A DNA stretch of 64,000 nt from DAITBA01 sp036824005 (lineage in GTDB: Bacteria; Pseudomonadota; Gammaproteobacteria; Burkholderiales; Rhodocyclaceae): positions 1 to 64,000 of the forward strand of contig DAITBA010000014.1 in NCBI GenBank assembly GCA_036824005.1, read 5' to 3'. Made by a program: the position numbers and the translations under genes. Below are positions 56,607 through 64,000 of the stretch, in pieces; position 1 is the stretch's first letter, and each line of letters begins with the position of its first letter. The notes beneath the pieces were generated by a model. The model did no database searches and was not told where the DNA came from. It saw only the letters and a program-made list of their open reading frames with translations.

Positions 56607-56781
56607 CCCGCCACATCCGACCGTCAATGACGATCGTTGCCGCTCATATGTATGACGGCATCGATGTCGCGTCGTTGTCCACCGAGGCAACCTCGGAAAG
56701 CCATGCCCGTCTCGGCAACGTCATTGCTCAATGTGCCATCGGCAACGCGGTGAGCGCCGTACACGCTTCCGCGCAACGACA

Positions 56782-57153
56782 ATGAAGCGCATGCGAATCA
56801 CATGGCCGAAGGGCAGCCTGACAGCGGTCCTCGACGACACGCCCACGTCGCGCGCCTTGTTCGACGCACTGCCACTCGCAGCGAGCGCCAATACCTGGGG
56901 CGACGAGGTCTATTTCGGCGTGCCGGTCCGCTCTACCCTGGAAGCCGACGCCCGCGAGGTCGTCGAACCCGGCACGGTGTGCTTCTGGGTCGAGGGCAGC
57001 GCCCTGGCGCTGCCCTTCGGGCCGACGCCGGTCGCCAAGGCGGGCGAGTGCCGACTCGTCACCCGGGTGAATGTATTGGGAAAACTGGAGTGCAACCCGC
57101 GCATGCTCGCCAGTGTGCGCGACGGCGATGACATGCGGATCGAAGAGGTCTGA
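56782..57153 (+). CDS. Cyclophilin-like-fold protein (TM1367/DUF369-like)
   Basis: 123 residues from ATG 56782; ATG 56791 is possible. Beta-rich protein with SANTWGDEVYFGVPV, EVVEPGTVCFWVEGSALALPFGPTP and CRLVTRVNVLGKL, the pattern of the cyclophilin-like family PF04126. Such proteins have a cyclophilin barrel but no proven isomerase activity. The 175 bases upstream are empty, so it may have its own promoter. Function unknown. Confidence 0.8.
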   Translation: MKRMRITWPKGSLTAVLDDTPTSRALFDALPLAASANTWGDEVYFGVPVRSTLEADAREVVEPGTVCFWVEGSALALPFGPTPVAKAGECRLVTRVNVLGKLECNPRMLASVRDGDDMRIEEV

Positions 57154-57213
57154 ACCGGGGCGGCGCCGATTGCCGCCGATTGCGCCCGGCCCGCCGGATC
57201 AACGCCCCACTGT

Positions 57214-58893
57214 TCAGGCCACCTTCTTCAGCTCCTCGTCGCGCAGCGCACGGCGCAGGATCTTGCCGACATTGGTCTTGGGCAGCTCGGTCCGGAACTC
57301 GATCAGCCTGGGCACCTTGTAACCGGTGAGATGTTCGCGGCAGTACTTGATGACTTCATCGGCGGTGAGATTGGGATCCTTCCTGACGACGAAGACCTTC
57401 ACCGCCTCGCCCGACTTCTCGTCCGGCACGCCGATGGCAGCGCATTCCAACACCCCGGGGCAGGCGGCGACCACCCCCTCGACCTCGTTGGGATAGACGT
57501 TGAAGCCTGACACCAGGATCATGTCCTTCTTGCGGTCTACAATACGCACGAAGCCCTGCTCGTCCACCACCGCCACGTCACCGGTGCGCAGAAAGCCGTC
57601 CGCCATGATTACCTTGGCCGTTTCGTCGGGCCGGTTGTAGTAGCCCTTCATCACCTGCGGGCCGCGCACGCACAGCTCGCCAGGCTGTCCCATGGGCTGG
57701 TCCCTGCCATCGTCATCGCGGATGGCGATGTCGGTGGACGGCACGGGCAGGCCGATGGCGCCGTTGTACTGCTTGAGGTCGAGCGGATTGATACACACCG
57801 CCGGCGAGGTCTCAGTCAGGCCGTAGGCCTCCACCAGCGGCTTGCCTGTCGCTTTCTGCCACTTCTCCGCCACCGCCTGCTGTACCGCCATGCCGCCGCC
57901 CAGCGCGATGCGTAACTGGCTGAAATCGAGCTTGCCGAAATCCGGGTCGTTGAGCAGGGCATTGAACAGGGTATTCACTCCGGTGATCGCAGTGAACTTG
58001 TGCTTGGCCAGTTCCTTGACGAAGCCCGGTATATCGCGCGGATTGGTGATGAGCACGTTGGTCGCGCCGATCTTCATGAAGGTCAGGCAGTTCGCAGTCA
58101 GCGAGAAGATGTGATAGAGCGGCAGCGCGGTGATGATGACCTCGGTGCCCTCCGACAGAAAAGGCTTGAGCCAGGCATGCGCCTGCTGAAGATTGCCGAT
58201 GATGTTGCGGTGGGTCAGCATGGCCCCCTTGGCCACGCCGGTCGTACCACCCGTGTATTGCAGGAAAGCGAGGTCGTCATGGCCCACTTCCACCGGCTTC
58301 AGGGCATGGCGCGCGCCGCGGGCGAGGGCATCGTTGAACCGCACGAAACCCGGCAGATTCCAGGTCGGCACCATCTTCTTGACATGCTTGACGACGAAAT
58401 TGACGATGGCGCCCTTCGGGAAGCCAAGCATATCACCCAGCCCCGTAACGACGATGTGTTTCACCGGAGTGTTGCCCACCACCTCCTGCAGCACGCTGGC
58501 GAAATTTTCGACGATGACGATGGCCTCTGCGCCGGAATCCCTGAGCTGGTGCTCCAGCTCGCGCGGCGTGTACAGCGGATTGGTATTCACCACCGTCAGG
58601 CCTGCGCGCAGGATGCCGAAAATGGATATTGGATACTGCAGGGCGTTGGGCATCATCACGGCGACGCGCGCCCCCTTCTTCAACCCCAGCTCGGACTGCA
58701 GGTAGCCGGCAAACTGCGCCGTCATGCGGTCCAGCTCGGCATAGGTAATCCCCTTGCCCATGTTGACGTAGGCGACGCGATCGGCGAACTTGCGGCAGCT
58801 GCGCTCGAACAAATCGCCCAACGAGCGGAACTCATCGACGTCGATTTCGGCAGGAACCCCTTTCGGATAACTCTTGAGCCAGACCTTTTCCAT
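57214..58893 (-). CDS. fadD: Long-chain fatty-acid--CoA ligase
   Basis: 559 residues, with GAGGAGGA before ATG. ANL-family adenylating enzyme: YTGGTTGVAKGAMLTHRN (P-loop), YGLTETSPAV, GWL-less but clear LRTGDVAVVDEQGFV and the DRKKDMILVSGFNVYP hinge, with the catalytic Lys near the end (PKTNVGKILRRALR). It activates fatty acids for beta-oxidation or lipid synthesis at the inner membrane. It converges on the cyclophilin-like gene. Confidence 0.97.
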   Translation of the reverse strand: MEKVWLKSYPKGVPAEIDVDEFRSLGDLFERSCRKFADRVAYVNMGKGITYAELDRMTAQFAGYLQSELGLKKGARVAVMMPNALQYPISIFGILRAGLTVVNTNPLYTPRELEHQLRDSGAEAIVIVENFASVLQEVVGNTPVKHIVVTGLGDMLGFPKGAIVNFVVKHVKKMVPTWNLPGFVRFNDALARGARHALKPVEVGHDDLAFLQYTGGTTGVAKGAMLTHRNIIGNLQQAHAWLKPFLSEGTEVIITALPLYHIFSLTANCLTFMKIGATNVLITNPRDIPGFVKELAKHKFTAITGVNTLFNALLNDPDFGKLDFSQLRIALGGGMAVQQAVAEKWQKATGKPLVEAYGLTETSPAVCINPLDLKQYNGAIGLPVPSTDIAIRDDDGRDQPMGQPGELCVRGPQVMKGYYNRPDETAKVIMADGFLRTGDVAVVDEQGFVRIVDRKKDMILVSGFNVYPNEVEGVVAACPGVLECAAIGVPDEKSGEAVKVFVVRKDPNLTADEVIKYCREHLTGYKVPRLIEFRTELPKTNVGKILRRALRDEELKKVA

Positions 58894-59030
58894 ACATCCT
58901 CCTCCGCGTTCAATCCTTTGGATCCGTTGTCGTACCTCGTCCGGTCACCTTCCAAGAACCGTACTCAAGACTGTTGAGATGTTATGCCATCGCCTCTGCA
59001 CCGAAAAGGGGCAAGGCTAGAGCCTGTGTA

Positions 59031-62000
59031 CTAAACTTCGACCAGCCGCGCATCGCCGAAGATCAGCGCGCACCGAACCACCCGATCCGGATAGATCGCC
59101 CGCAGCGCCTGCCGGTAACCGTCGAGCTGGGCGCGGTATTCCGCGAAGCGTTGGGCGCCGGCCGCCCCGCTCTTGTAGTCCAGTACCCACAGCTCGCCCT
59201 CCGTTTCTACAAGCCGGTCGATGCGCCCGACAGTGCCGTCGGGCAGCGCGAACTCGACCTCGTTCATGGCGCGCCGATACTGTCCAGCGGTGAAGAAACG
59301 ATGCAAATGCGGCGCGTTCAGGATTGCCTCGGCCATGTTGCGGACCGGGACCCATTCGTCATGCACAAGTCCGGGCGGCGGCAGCGGTGTCGCGGCCGTG
59401 GTCAGCCGCTCCAGAAGACTGTGCAGGCGGGTTCCGAACTCGGCCCCCGCCCCCGCCGGCTCCCGACGGGTGCCGACGGGCTGCACCGGGGTTGTTGCAT
59501 TCATGTCGGTTTCCACCGGCGCCATCGCCGACGGTGGGGCAGAGTCCGATTCGGTACCGAACGACTGGCCATAGGCGTTGTCCGCCGCGCCCAGCTGCGC
59601 CAAGGCATGCGCGATGCGCTGGTACGCACTTGGCTGGGAGGAATTCCTGCCGGGCACGATACCGCTGGCAATGAACAACTGCTTCGCCCGCGTCAGCGCC
59701 ACGTACAGCAGGTTCAGTTCCTCGCGCTCGGCCTGGTGATCCTCGGCATCGAACAGCGTGCGCCGCGCCTCGCCGCGCAGCGGGCGTGTGTGCGTCAGGG
59801 AGAAATGACACGGTCGCGGCTGCGCCGCCGGCCAGTCGAGCAGCACGTGGTAGGTATCCGCAACGCGGTGCGTGTTGTGGGCATCCACCAGCCAGACGAT
59901 GGGCGCCTCCAACCCCTTAGCGCCGTGGATGGTCATGATGCGGATGCGATCAGTGCCGTCGCCGCCGGCGCTGCTCAGCCCCTCGTCGGGGGCTTCGTCG
60001 TCGGCGGCCCGGCCCAGGCGCACCAACTCGTCGACGAACCGGGGCAGGCTGGGAAACCGCCCGGCATCCAGTTCCAGCGCCAGAGAGATGAAGGCCTCCA
60101 GATTCCCCCGCACCCCCGGCCAGGCCGCGGCGGGCACGACAGACCGGTAGCGGGCGAGCGCCTCGCCCTCGTGATAAATGCGATCGAGCAGATCGTGCAC
60201 CGGCAGCTGCGAGGCCTGCACGAGCCATGACTCGAGCAGTGCGTGGGCACGCTGCAAGGGAGGCGAGGCCGTCGCCTCGGTGGCAAGCCGGCGCAGCCGC
60301 TGCCACCAGTCCTGCTCGCCGGCAGCCGCCAGCGCGAGCAGATCTGCGTCATCGACATCGAACAGCGGCGTCCGCAGCGTGTGCGCGAGGCACAGGTCAG
60401 CGGAGGGGGTGGCGAGAAAGCGCAGCAGCGCCTGCAGGTCCAGCGCCTCTAGCGTGGCGAGCAGCCCGCCGCGGCTCACGCTCAGGTAGGGTATGCCGGC
60501 GGCACGCAGCGCCCGCTCGAACTCCGGCAGCACGCTTCGCCGCCGGGTCAGGATCAGAATGTCGCCATAGCGCGCGGGGCGCGCCCCGTCTTTACCCGCG
60601 ATCTGCCAGCGGCCGACCACCTGGCGCACTTTTGCAACGAGGAGCTGCGCTTCGTCGCGCCGGCGCAGGTCCTCGACCATCGTTCGCGCTTCGCGCAACG
60701 GATCGCGCAGGGGTGCGTCGTCGTCGGCCGAAACCGCCGCCGCTGCGGCGCCTTGGCATAGCGGCAGCAGCTCGACCCGCCCCGGCAGCGCCGCCTCGTG
60801 CGTGGCGTGCTCCGCGAAGGGCGCGAACAGCTCCTCAGCACCGAACACGCGGTTGACCACATCGACAATGCTCCGGGCATTGCGCCGCGTCGTGTTGTTG
60901 GTCACGAACTCAGCGCCGAAGCGCTCGCCCAGTACCCTGGCTGCGGCGCCGAAAATGCGCGGTTCGGCACGGCGGAATCGGTAGATCGACTGCTTGGGGT
61001 CGCCGACGACGAAGATGCCCGGACACGCCATGTCTGGGCCATAGGCGTCGAGCCATGCCATCAGAATCCGCCACTGCAGGGGATTGGTGTCCTGAAATTC
61101 GTCGAGCAGGATTTGCCGGTACCTGGCGTCCAGGCGCGCCTGCAGGAACGCCGCCGTCGCCTCGTCGCTCAGCAGCTGGTCGGCATGCCATTCGAGATCG
61201 GCGAAATCCATGATGCGCCGCTCGCGTTTGTAATGCTCGAGGCAGGCGAGCAGCGCGCATCCCGCCGTCAGGCCATGGAAATTAAATTGATAGATCCGCT
61301 CCTCCCGTCGTCGCGCATCGGCCCGGTGCACTTGCTCACCGAGCTCGGCGTGGAGCTGTAGGTAGCGCTGCTGCCCAGTCGCGCCGAGCCGTTTCTCCTG
61401 CACCGCGCCGGCATTGCGGCTGCGCAACTCGCCTGCGACGGTGAAGAAAGCGTCGCGCACGCCCTCGAAAGCGCATTCCTCGTCGCTTTGCGACAGCGCG
61501 TCCCGTAACGCTGCAGCCAGCGCCTGATCCCTGGTCGTGTTCCTTTGCAGCAGGTCGGCAAATTCGGCGAGCAGTTTGCGCACGTCAGGCAGCTCGAAGA
61601 ATTCTTTCACCGCCGCGCCTGCTTCGCCGACGTCCAGTTGCGTGCGCAGACGCGCCAGTGCCTGCTCCAGACTGCCATCGCCGCCGGCAAGGAAGGCATG
61701 CCACTCGGCACGCCGCTCGATAAAACGCAAAAGCAGCGCCCGCGTGTTGTCGGCACCGATCTCGCCGAACAGCCAAAGCAGCGACCGGGTCGGTGCGCCC
61801 TCGGGTTCGCGGGCGCATTGCTGGGCGAACAACTGCCACGCCTCGGCGAGAACGGGCGCAGCGGCGTCGACCAGCGTCAGCCCCGACACGCCGCTCGCCA
61901 GGGGCGCGCTGCGGAGCAGGCCGGCGAACCAGCCGTGAAAGGTGCTCACCGTCACCGGCGGCGAGGCGGTGAGCAGACGCTCGTACAGTCCGCGCGCTCT

Positions 62001-62297
62001 CGGCAACAGTGCTCCGGCACCTACCTCGTCGACGCCGCGCTCCACGAGCATCGCGCATGCCTTCACGTCCTCGGCCAGGGCAAGCTCGCGCAGCACCTCG
62101 CGCAGCCGGCTCTCGATCTCCCGTGCCGCCTTGCGCGTGTAGGTGATGGCCAGGATTTCCCCGGGGGCGTAGTCGTCCAGTAGCAGGCGCACGATGCGCG
62201 ACACCAGCAGCCAGGTCTTGCCGCTGCCGGCGCAAGCCTCGACGACGACGCTGCGGCGCGGGTCCAAGGCGGTGTCGATGAGATTGCGACCGGTCAT
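59031..62297 (-). CDS. AddA-like UvrD/RecB helicase-nuclease
   Basis: 1088 residues from ATG 62297, whose ATGA overlaps the upstream gene's stop. UvrD-type helicase: Walker A EACAGSGKTWLLVSR near residue 20, TYTRKAAREIESRL, Walker B QILLDEFQDTNPLQW, GDPKQSIYRFRRAEP, RIRIMTIHGAKGLEAP and LLYVALTRAKQLF. The C-terminus has a RecB-type PD-(D/E)XK nuclease (GRIDRLVETEG, WVLDYKSG). Together with the next gene it should process DNA double-strand ends for RecA, a RecBCD/AddAB-type role. The family boundary between AddA and RecB is not clear from sequence alone. Confidence 0.92.
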   Translation of the reverse strand: MTGRNLIDTALDPRRSVVVEACAGSGKTWLLVSRIVRLLLDDYAPGEILAITYTRKAAREIESRLREVLRELALAEDVKACAMLVERGVDEVGAGALLPRARGLYERLLTASPPVTVSTFHGWFAGLLRSAPLASGVSGLTLVDAAAPVLAEAWQLFAQQCAREPEGAPTRSLLWLFGEIGADNTRALLLRFIERRAEWHAFLAGGDGSLEQALARLRTQLDVGEAGAAVKEFFELPDVRKLLAEFADLLQRNTTRDQALAAALRDALSQSDEECAFEGVRDAFFTVAGELRSRNAGAVQEKRLGATGQQRYLQLHAELGEQVHRADARRREERIYQFNFHGLTAGCALLACLEHYKRERRIMDFADLEWHADQLLSDEATAAFLQARLDARYRQILLDEFQDTNPLQWRILMAWLDAYGPDMACPGIFVVGDPKQSIYRFRRAEPRIFGAAARVLGERFGAEFVTNNTTRRNARSIVDVVNRVFGAEELFAPFAEHATHEAALPGRVELLPLCQGAAAAAVSADDDAPLRDPLREARTMVEDLRRRDEAQLLVAKVRQVVGRWQIAGKDGARPARYGDILILTRRRSVLPEFERALRAAGIPYLSVSRGGLLATLEALDLQALLRFLATPSADLCLAHTLRTPLFDVDDADLLALAAAGEQDWWQRLRRLATEATASPPLQRAHALLESWLVQASQLPVHDLLDRIYHEGEALARYRSVVPAAAWPGVRGNLEAFISLALELDAGRFPSLPRFVDELVRLGRAADDEAPDEGLSSAGGDGTDRIRIMTIHGAKGLEAPIVWLVDAHNTHRVADTYHVLLDWPAAQPRPCHFSLTHTRPLRGEARRTLFDAEDHQAEREELNLLYVALTRAKQLFIASGIVPGRNSSQPSAYQRIAHALAQLGAADNAYGQSFGTESDSAPPSAMAPVETDMNATTPVQPVGTRREPAGAGAEFGTRLHSLLERLTTAATPLPPPGLVHDEWVPVRNMAEAILNAPHLHRFFTAGQYRRAMNEVEFALPDGTVGRIDRLVETEGELWVLDYKSGAAGAQRFAEYRAQLDGYRQALRAIYPDRVVRCALIFGDARLVEV

Positions 62298-64000
62298 TGC
62301 CGCCAATAATCCCTGCGGCATAGGCCGCGCATTTCGCACCAGGCGCACACGGCGTCGACGCCGTTGGCGGGCAGGGGCACGCCCGCACCCATCTCGTCGA
62401 ACAGCGTCGCCAGGCGTTGCCGATGGCGCAGCGCCTGCTTCTGCGCATGCTCGAGTGGCAGCGCCTCGATCTGCTCGTCATCGACAGCGACATAGGCCGC
62501 CTGCGCCACGGCGCCGCCCTGCAGCAGCGTGTAGAGGGCAAGCTGCACGTCGCTGTCGGGGTCGCGCAGCTTCTCCTTCAGATACCGGCGATCTTGCGTC
62601 TTGTAGTCGAGCACGGCGATGCGCGCGCCGCCCGCGCCACCGTCGTCGTCCTGGCGGTCGAGGCGGTCGATACGCCCGTGCACCCGCAGATGCGTACCGT
62701 CGCTGAGCGGTAGCTCAGTTTCCACTCGGACCTCGCCGTCGGCGTAGCGCCAGCCCTCCGCCTCGCGCGCGCGCTGCCACGCCACGTAAGCCGGGATCTG
62801 TCGCCACCAGCGCAACTGCCAGGCCGTTTCGAGGAAATTGCGCTCGACCGCGGCCGCGAATTCTTCCTCGCTGATCGCCCGGAGGCTGGCGGTGAGTTCA
62901 TCGTCGCTGCGCTCGCCCAGCCGCGCGCAGGCGTCGTGATAGCGCCGCAGAATACGATGAAGCACATCGCCGTAGTCGCGCTTCTCCAGCGTCTCGGTCA
63001 CCTCCTCCTGCTCGCCCAGGCCCAGGACATGGCGCGAGAAGTACTGGTACGGGCACGCCACCAGGCTGGCATAGCCACTCGCCGAGATGGCCGTGGGACG
63101 CCGCCCGGCCGGCACGGCAGGCACCGGCGCGGCGCGCGACGACGGGCGGCCGGCGCGCGCTTCAGCGGTGCGCGGGATGACAGCAAGGAGGTCGTCGCCC
63201 CAGGCCGCCTGGTGCAGGAGTGATAGGCGGGCCAGACTCGGGCTGAGCAGGTTGTCCTCGCCATCGCGCAGCCGCTGCCACGTCGCCGCCACTTCACCGC
63301 AGCAGGCGATCAGCAGCGCCAGATCGTGCTCGTGGCACCGCAGGGCGTCGCGCGGCGTGCCCAGCCCAAGCTCCGCGCGCACGGCCGCGTTACTGAAGAT
63401 CGCGACGGCCGGCTCCGGGCGCAGGTGCTCGCCGTCGGCGCCGATGATGACCGCGGCATCGAAGGGCCGCAGGCGGGCCGCCGAGATGTGGGTCATGATC
63501 ACGGGGCTGGCGATAGACCGATCGCGGAACATGGCCGTCTCCAATTCCCGGTTCAGCCATTCGCGCCACTCCGAAAAGTCTACGGCGAGCGTCGCTTCCC
63601 CCAGTTCCTCCCGTCGCAGCGCCAGCAGCTCCAGCAGGCTGCGCCCGGCGGCATCTTGCGCGAGCAGCGGCAGCGCCCCGATGCCTTCCAGGCTGTCCAG
63701 GAGTCGCGCCAGCCACTGGGCGAGCGGAAGTTTGCGCCGCGGCAACGCTTCCAGGGCGGTTCGCAGCCGGTCGATCAGCTCGCGCGCCACCATGCCGGCG
63801 CCATGACGAACGAGCGAGCGGGCGCAGCCAAGCATACCGCCGATGAGGTTGTCCGCCGTCACGCAGGCTTCGATCTCCAGCACTGCCCGGCGCCGTGCCT
63901 CCAGATCGACGTCGGCGAAGATGAAGGGGGACTTCAACAGATCGAGCAGGTCGCGGTGGTACGCGCCTGCTGCCGCCACCTCCAGCCAAGCATCGACGAG
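62294..64000 (-). CDS. AddB-like PD-(D/E)XK nuclease, 5' end beyond the window
   Basis: Partial gene: the frame runs off the window at 64000 and no start is visible. The remaining 568 residues hold an inactive-helicase-like region (IIGADGEHLRPEPA) and a C-terminal nuclease domain with GRIDRLDRQDDDG and VLDYKTQDRRYLKEKL. Cysteines in VACPYQYF and the final CAWCEMRGLC fit the 4Fe-4S staple of AddB-type nucleases. It is translationally coupled to the helicase gene by ATGA. Confidence 0.88.
   Translation of the reverse strand, partial: LVDAWLEVAAAGAYHRDLLDLLKSPFIFADVDLEARRRAVLEIEACVTADNLIGGMLGCARSLVRHGAGMVARELIDRLRTALEALPRRKLPLAQWLARLLDSLEGIGALPLLAQDAAGRSLLELLALRREELGEATLAVDFSEWREWLNRELETAMFRDRSIASPVIMTHISAARLRPFDAAVIIGADGEHLRPEPAVAIFSNAAVRAELGLGTPRDALRCHEHDLALLIACCGEVAATWQRLRDGEDNLLSPSLARLSLLHQAAWGDDLLAVIPRTAEARAGRPSSRAAPVPAVPAGRRPTAISASGYASLVACPYQYFSRHVLGLGEQEEVTETLEKRDYGDVLHRILRRYHDACARLGERSDDELTASLRAISEEEFAAAVERNFLETAWQLRWWRQIPAYVAWQRAREAEGWRYADGEVRVETELPLSDGTHLRVHGRIDRLDRQDDDGGAGGARIAVLDYKTQDRRYLKEKLRDPDSDVQLALYTLLQGGAVAQAAYVAVDDEQIEALPLEHAQKQALRHRQRLATLFDEMGAGVPLPANGVDAVCAWCEMRGLCRRDYWRQ

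Overview
This is a contiguous, GC-rich and gene-dense stretch of bacterial chromosome from a Gram-negative organism (LpxH, BamE, FimV, a lipoprotein M48 peptidase, periplasmic cyclophilin). Two gene orders point to a betaproteobacterium: leuC-(small peptide)-leuD-leuB-asd-fimV-truA-trpF-trpB-trpA-accD-folC-dedD-cvpA-purF-metZ, and bamE/fur...recN-nadK-hrcA-hemH...grpE-dnaK-dnaJ. The class assignment is an inference from synteny. I saw no rRNA, tRNA, CRISPR array, transposase or phage gene.

Region by region. (1) 1-4 kb: a membrane protein translationally coupled to a SRAP/YedK protein, then a soluble hybrid histidine kinase with two receiver domains and an HPt domain. (2) 4.2-9.7 kb: a divergent, duplicated methanethiol-oxidase locus. 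On the minus strand lie mtoX (SBP56 family), a SCO1/SenC copper chaperone with an unusual CX5C site and a MauG-like dihaem protein. On the plus strand lie a second, canonical SCO gene and a second MTO-like gene that has lost several histidines. (3) 9.8-26 kb: a housekeeping backbone (dapB, bamE, fur, recN, nadK, hrcA, hemH, grpE, dnaK, dnaJ) with accessory genes set into it: a GDT1/UPF0016 cation transporter, creD, an AP2-domain protein, trxC, and a Ser/Thr kinase fused to a cyclic-nucleotide-binding domain. Two near-consensus sigma-32 promoters precede grpE and dnaK. (4) 26-30 kb: cysS, a TPR protein, two cyclophilins and lpxH. (5) 30-48.6 kb: one long minus-strand block of leucine, aspartate-family, tryptophan, fatty-acid, folate, purine and methionine biosynthesis genes, ending in metZ behind a SAM-II riboswitch. 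(6) 48.6-52.2 kb: M48 peptidase, MFS transporter, YdcH-like protein, aroC. (7) 52.3-57.2 kb: a plus-strand cluster of a small unknown protein, isoaspartyl peptidase, hydroxypyruvate isomerase, tartrate/malate dehydrogenase, glycerate 2-kinase and a cyclophilin-like protein. (8) 57.2-64 kb: fadD and an AddAB-like helicase-nuclease pair, the second gene running off the window.

How the parts work together. The mto locus looks like a periplasmic one-carbon/sulfur module: MTO oxidises methanethiol to formaldehyde, H2S and H2O2, SCO proteins deliver copper, and the MauG-like protein may mature or protect the enzyme. Freed sulfide could in principle feed MetZ, which uses H2S to make homocysteine and is here under SAM-responsive RNA control; that link is my inference. 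The hyi-ttuC-glycerate kinase genes form a plausible route from tartrate or hydroxypyruvate to 2-phosphoglycerate.

The most interesting observations are the paired MTO systems with a histidine-depleted second paralogue, the variant SCO site, the SAM-II aptamer with its adjacent terminator, the sigma-32 promoter whose -35 overlaps the grpE stop codon, and two very small genes (47014-47145 and 52272-52427).
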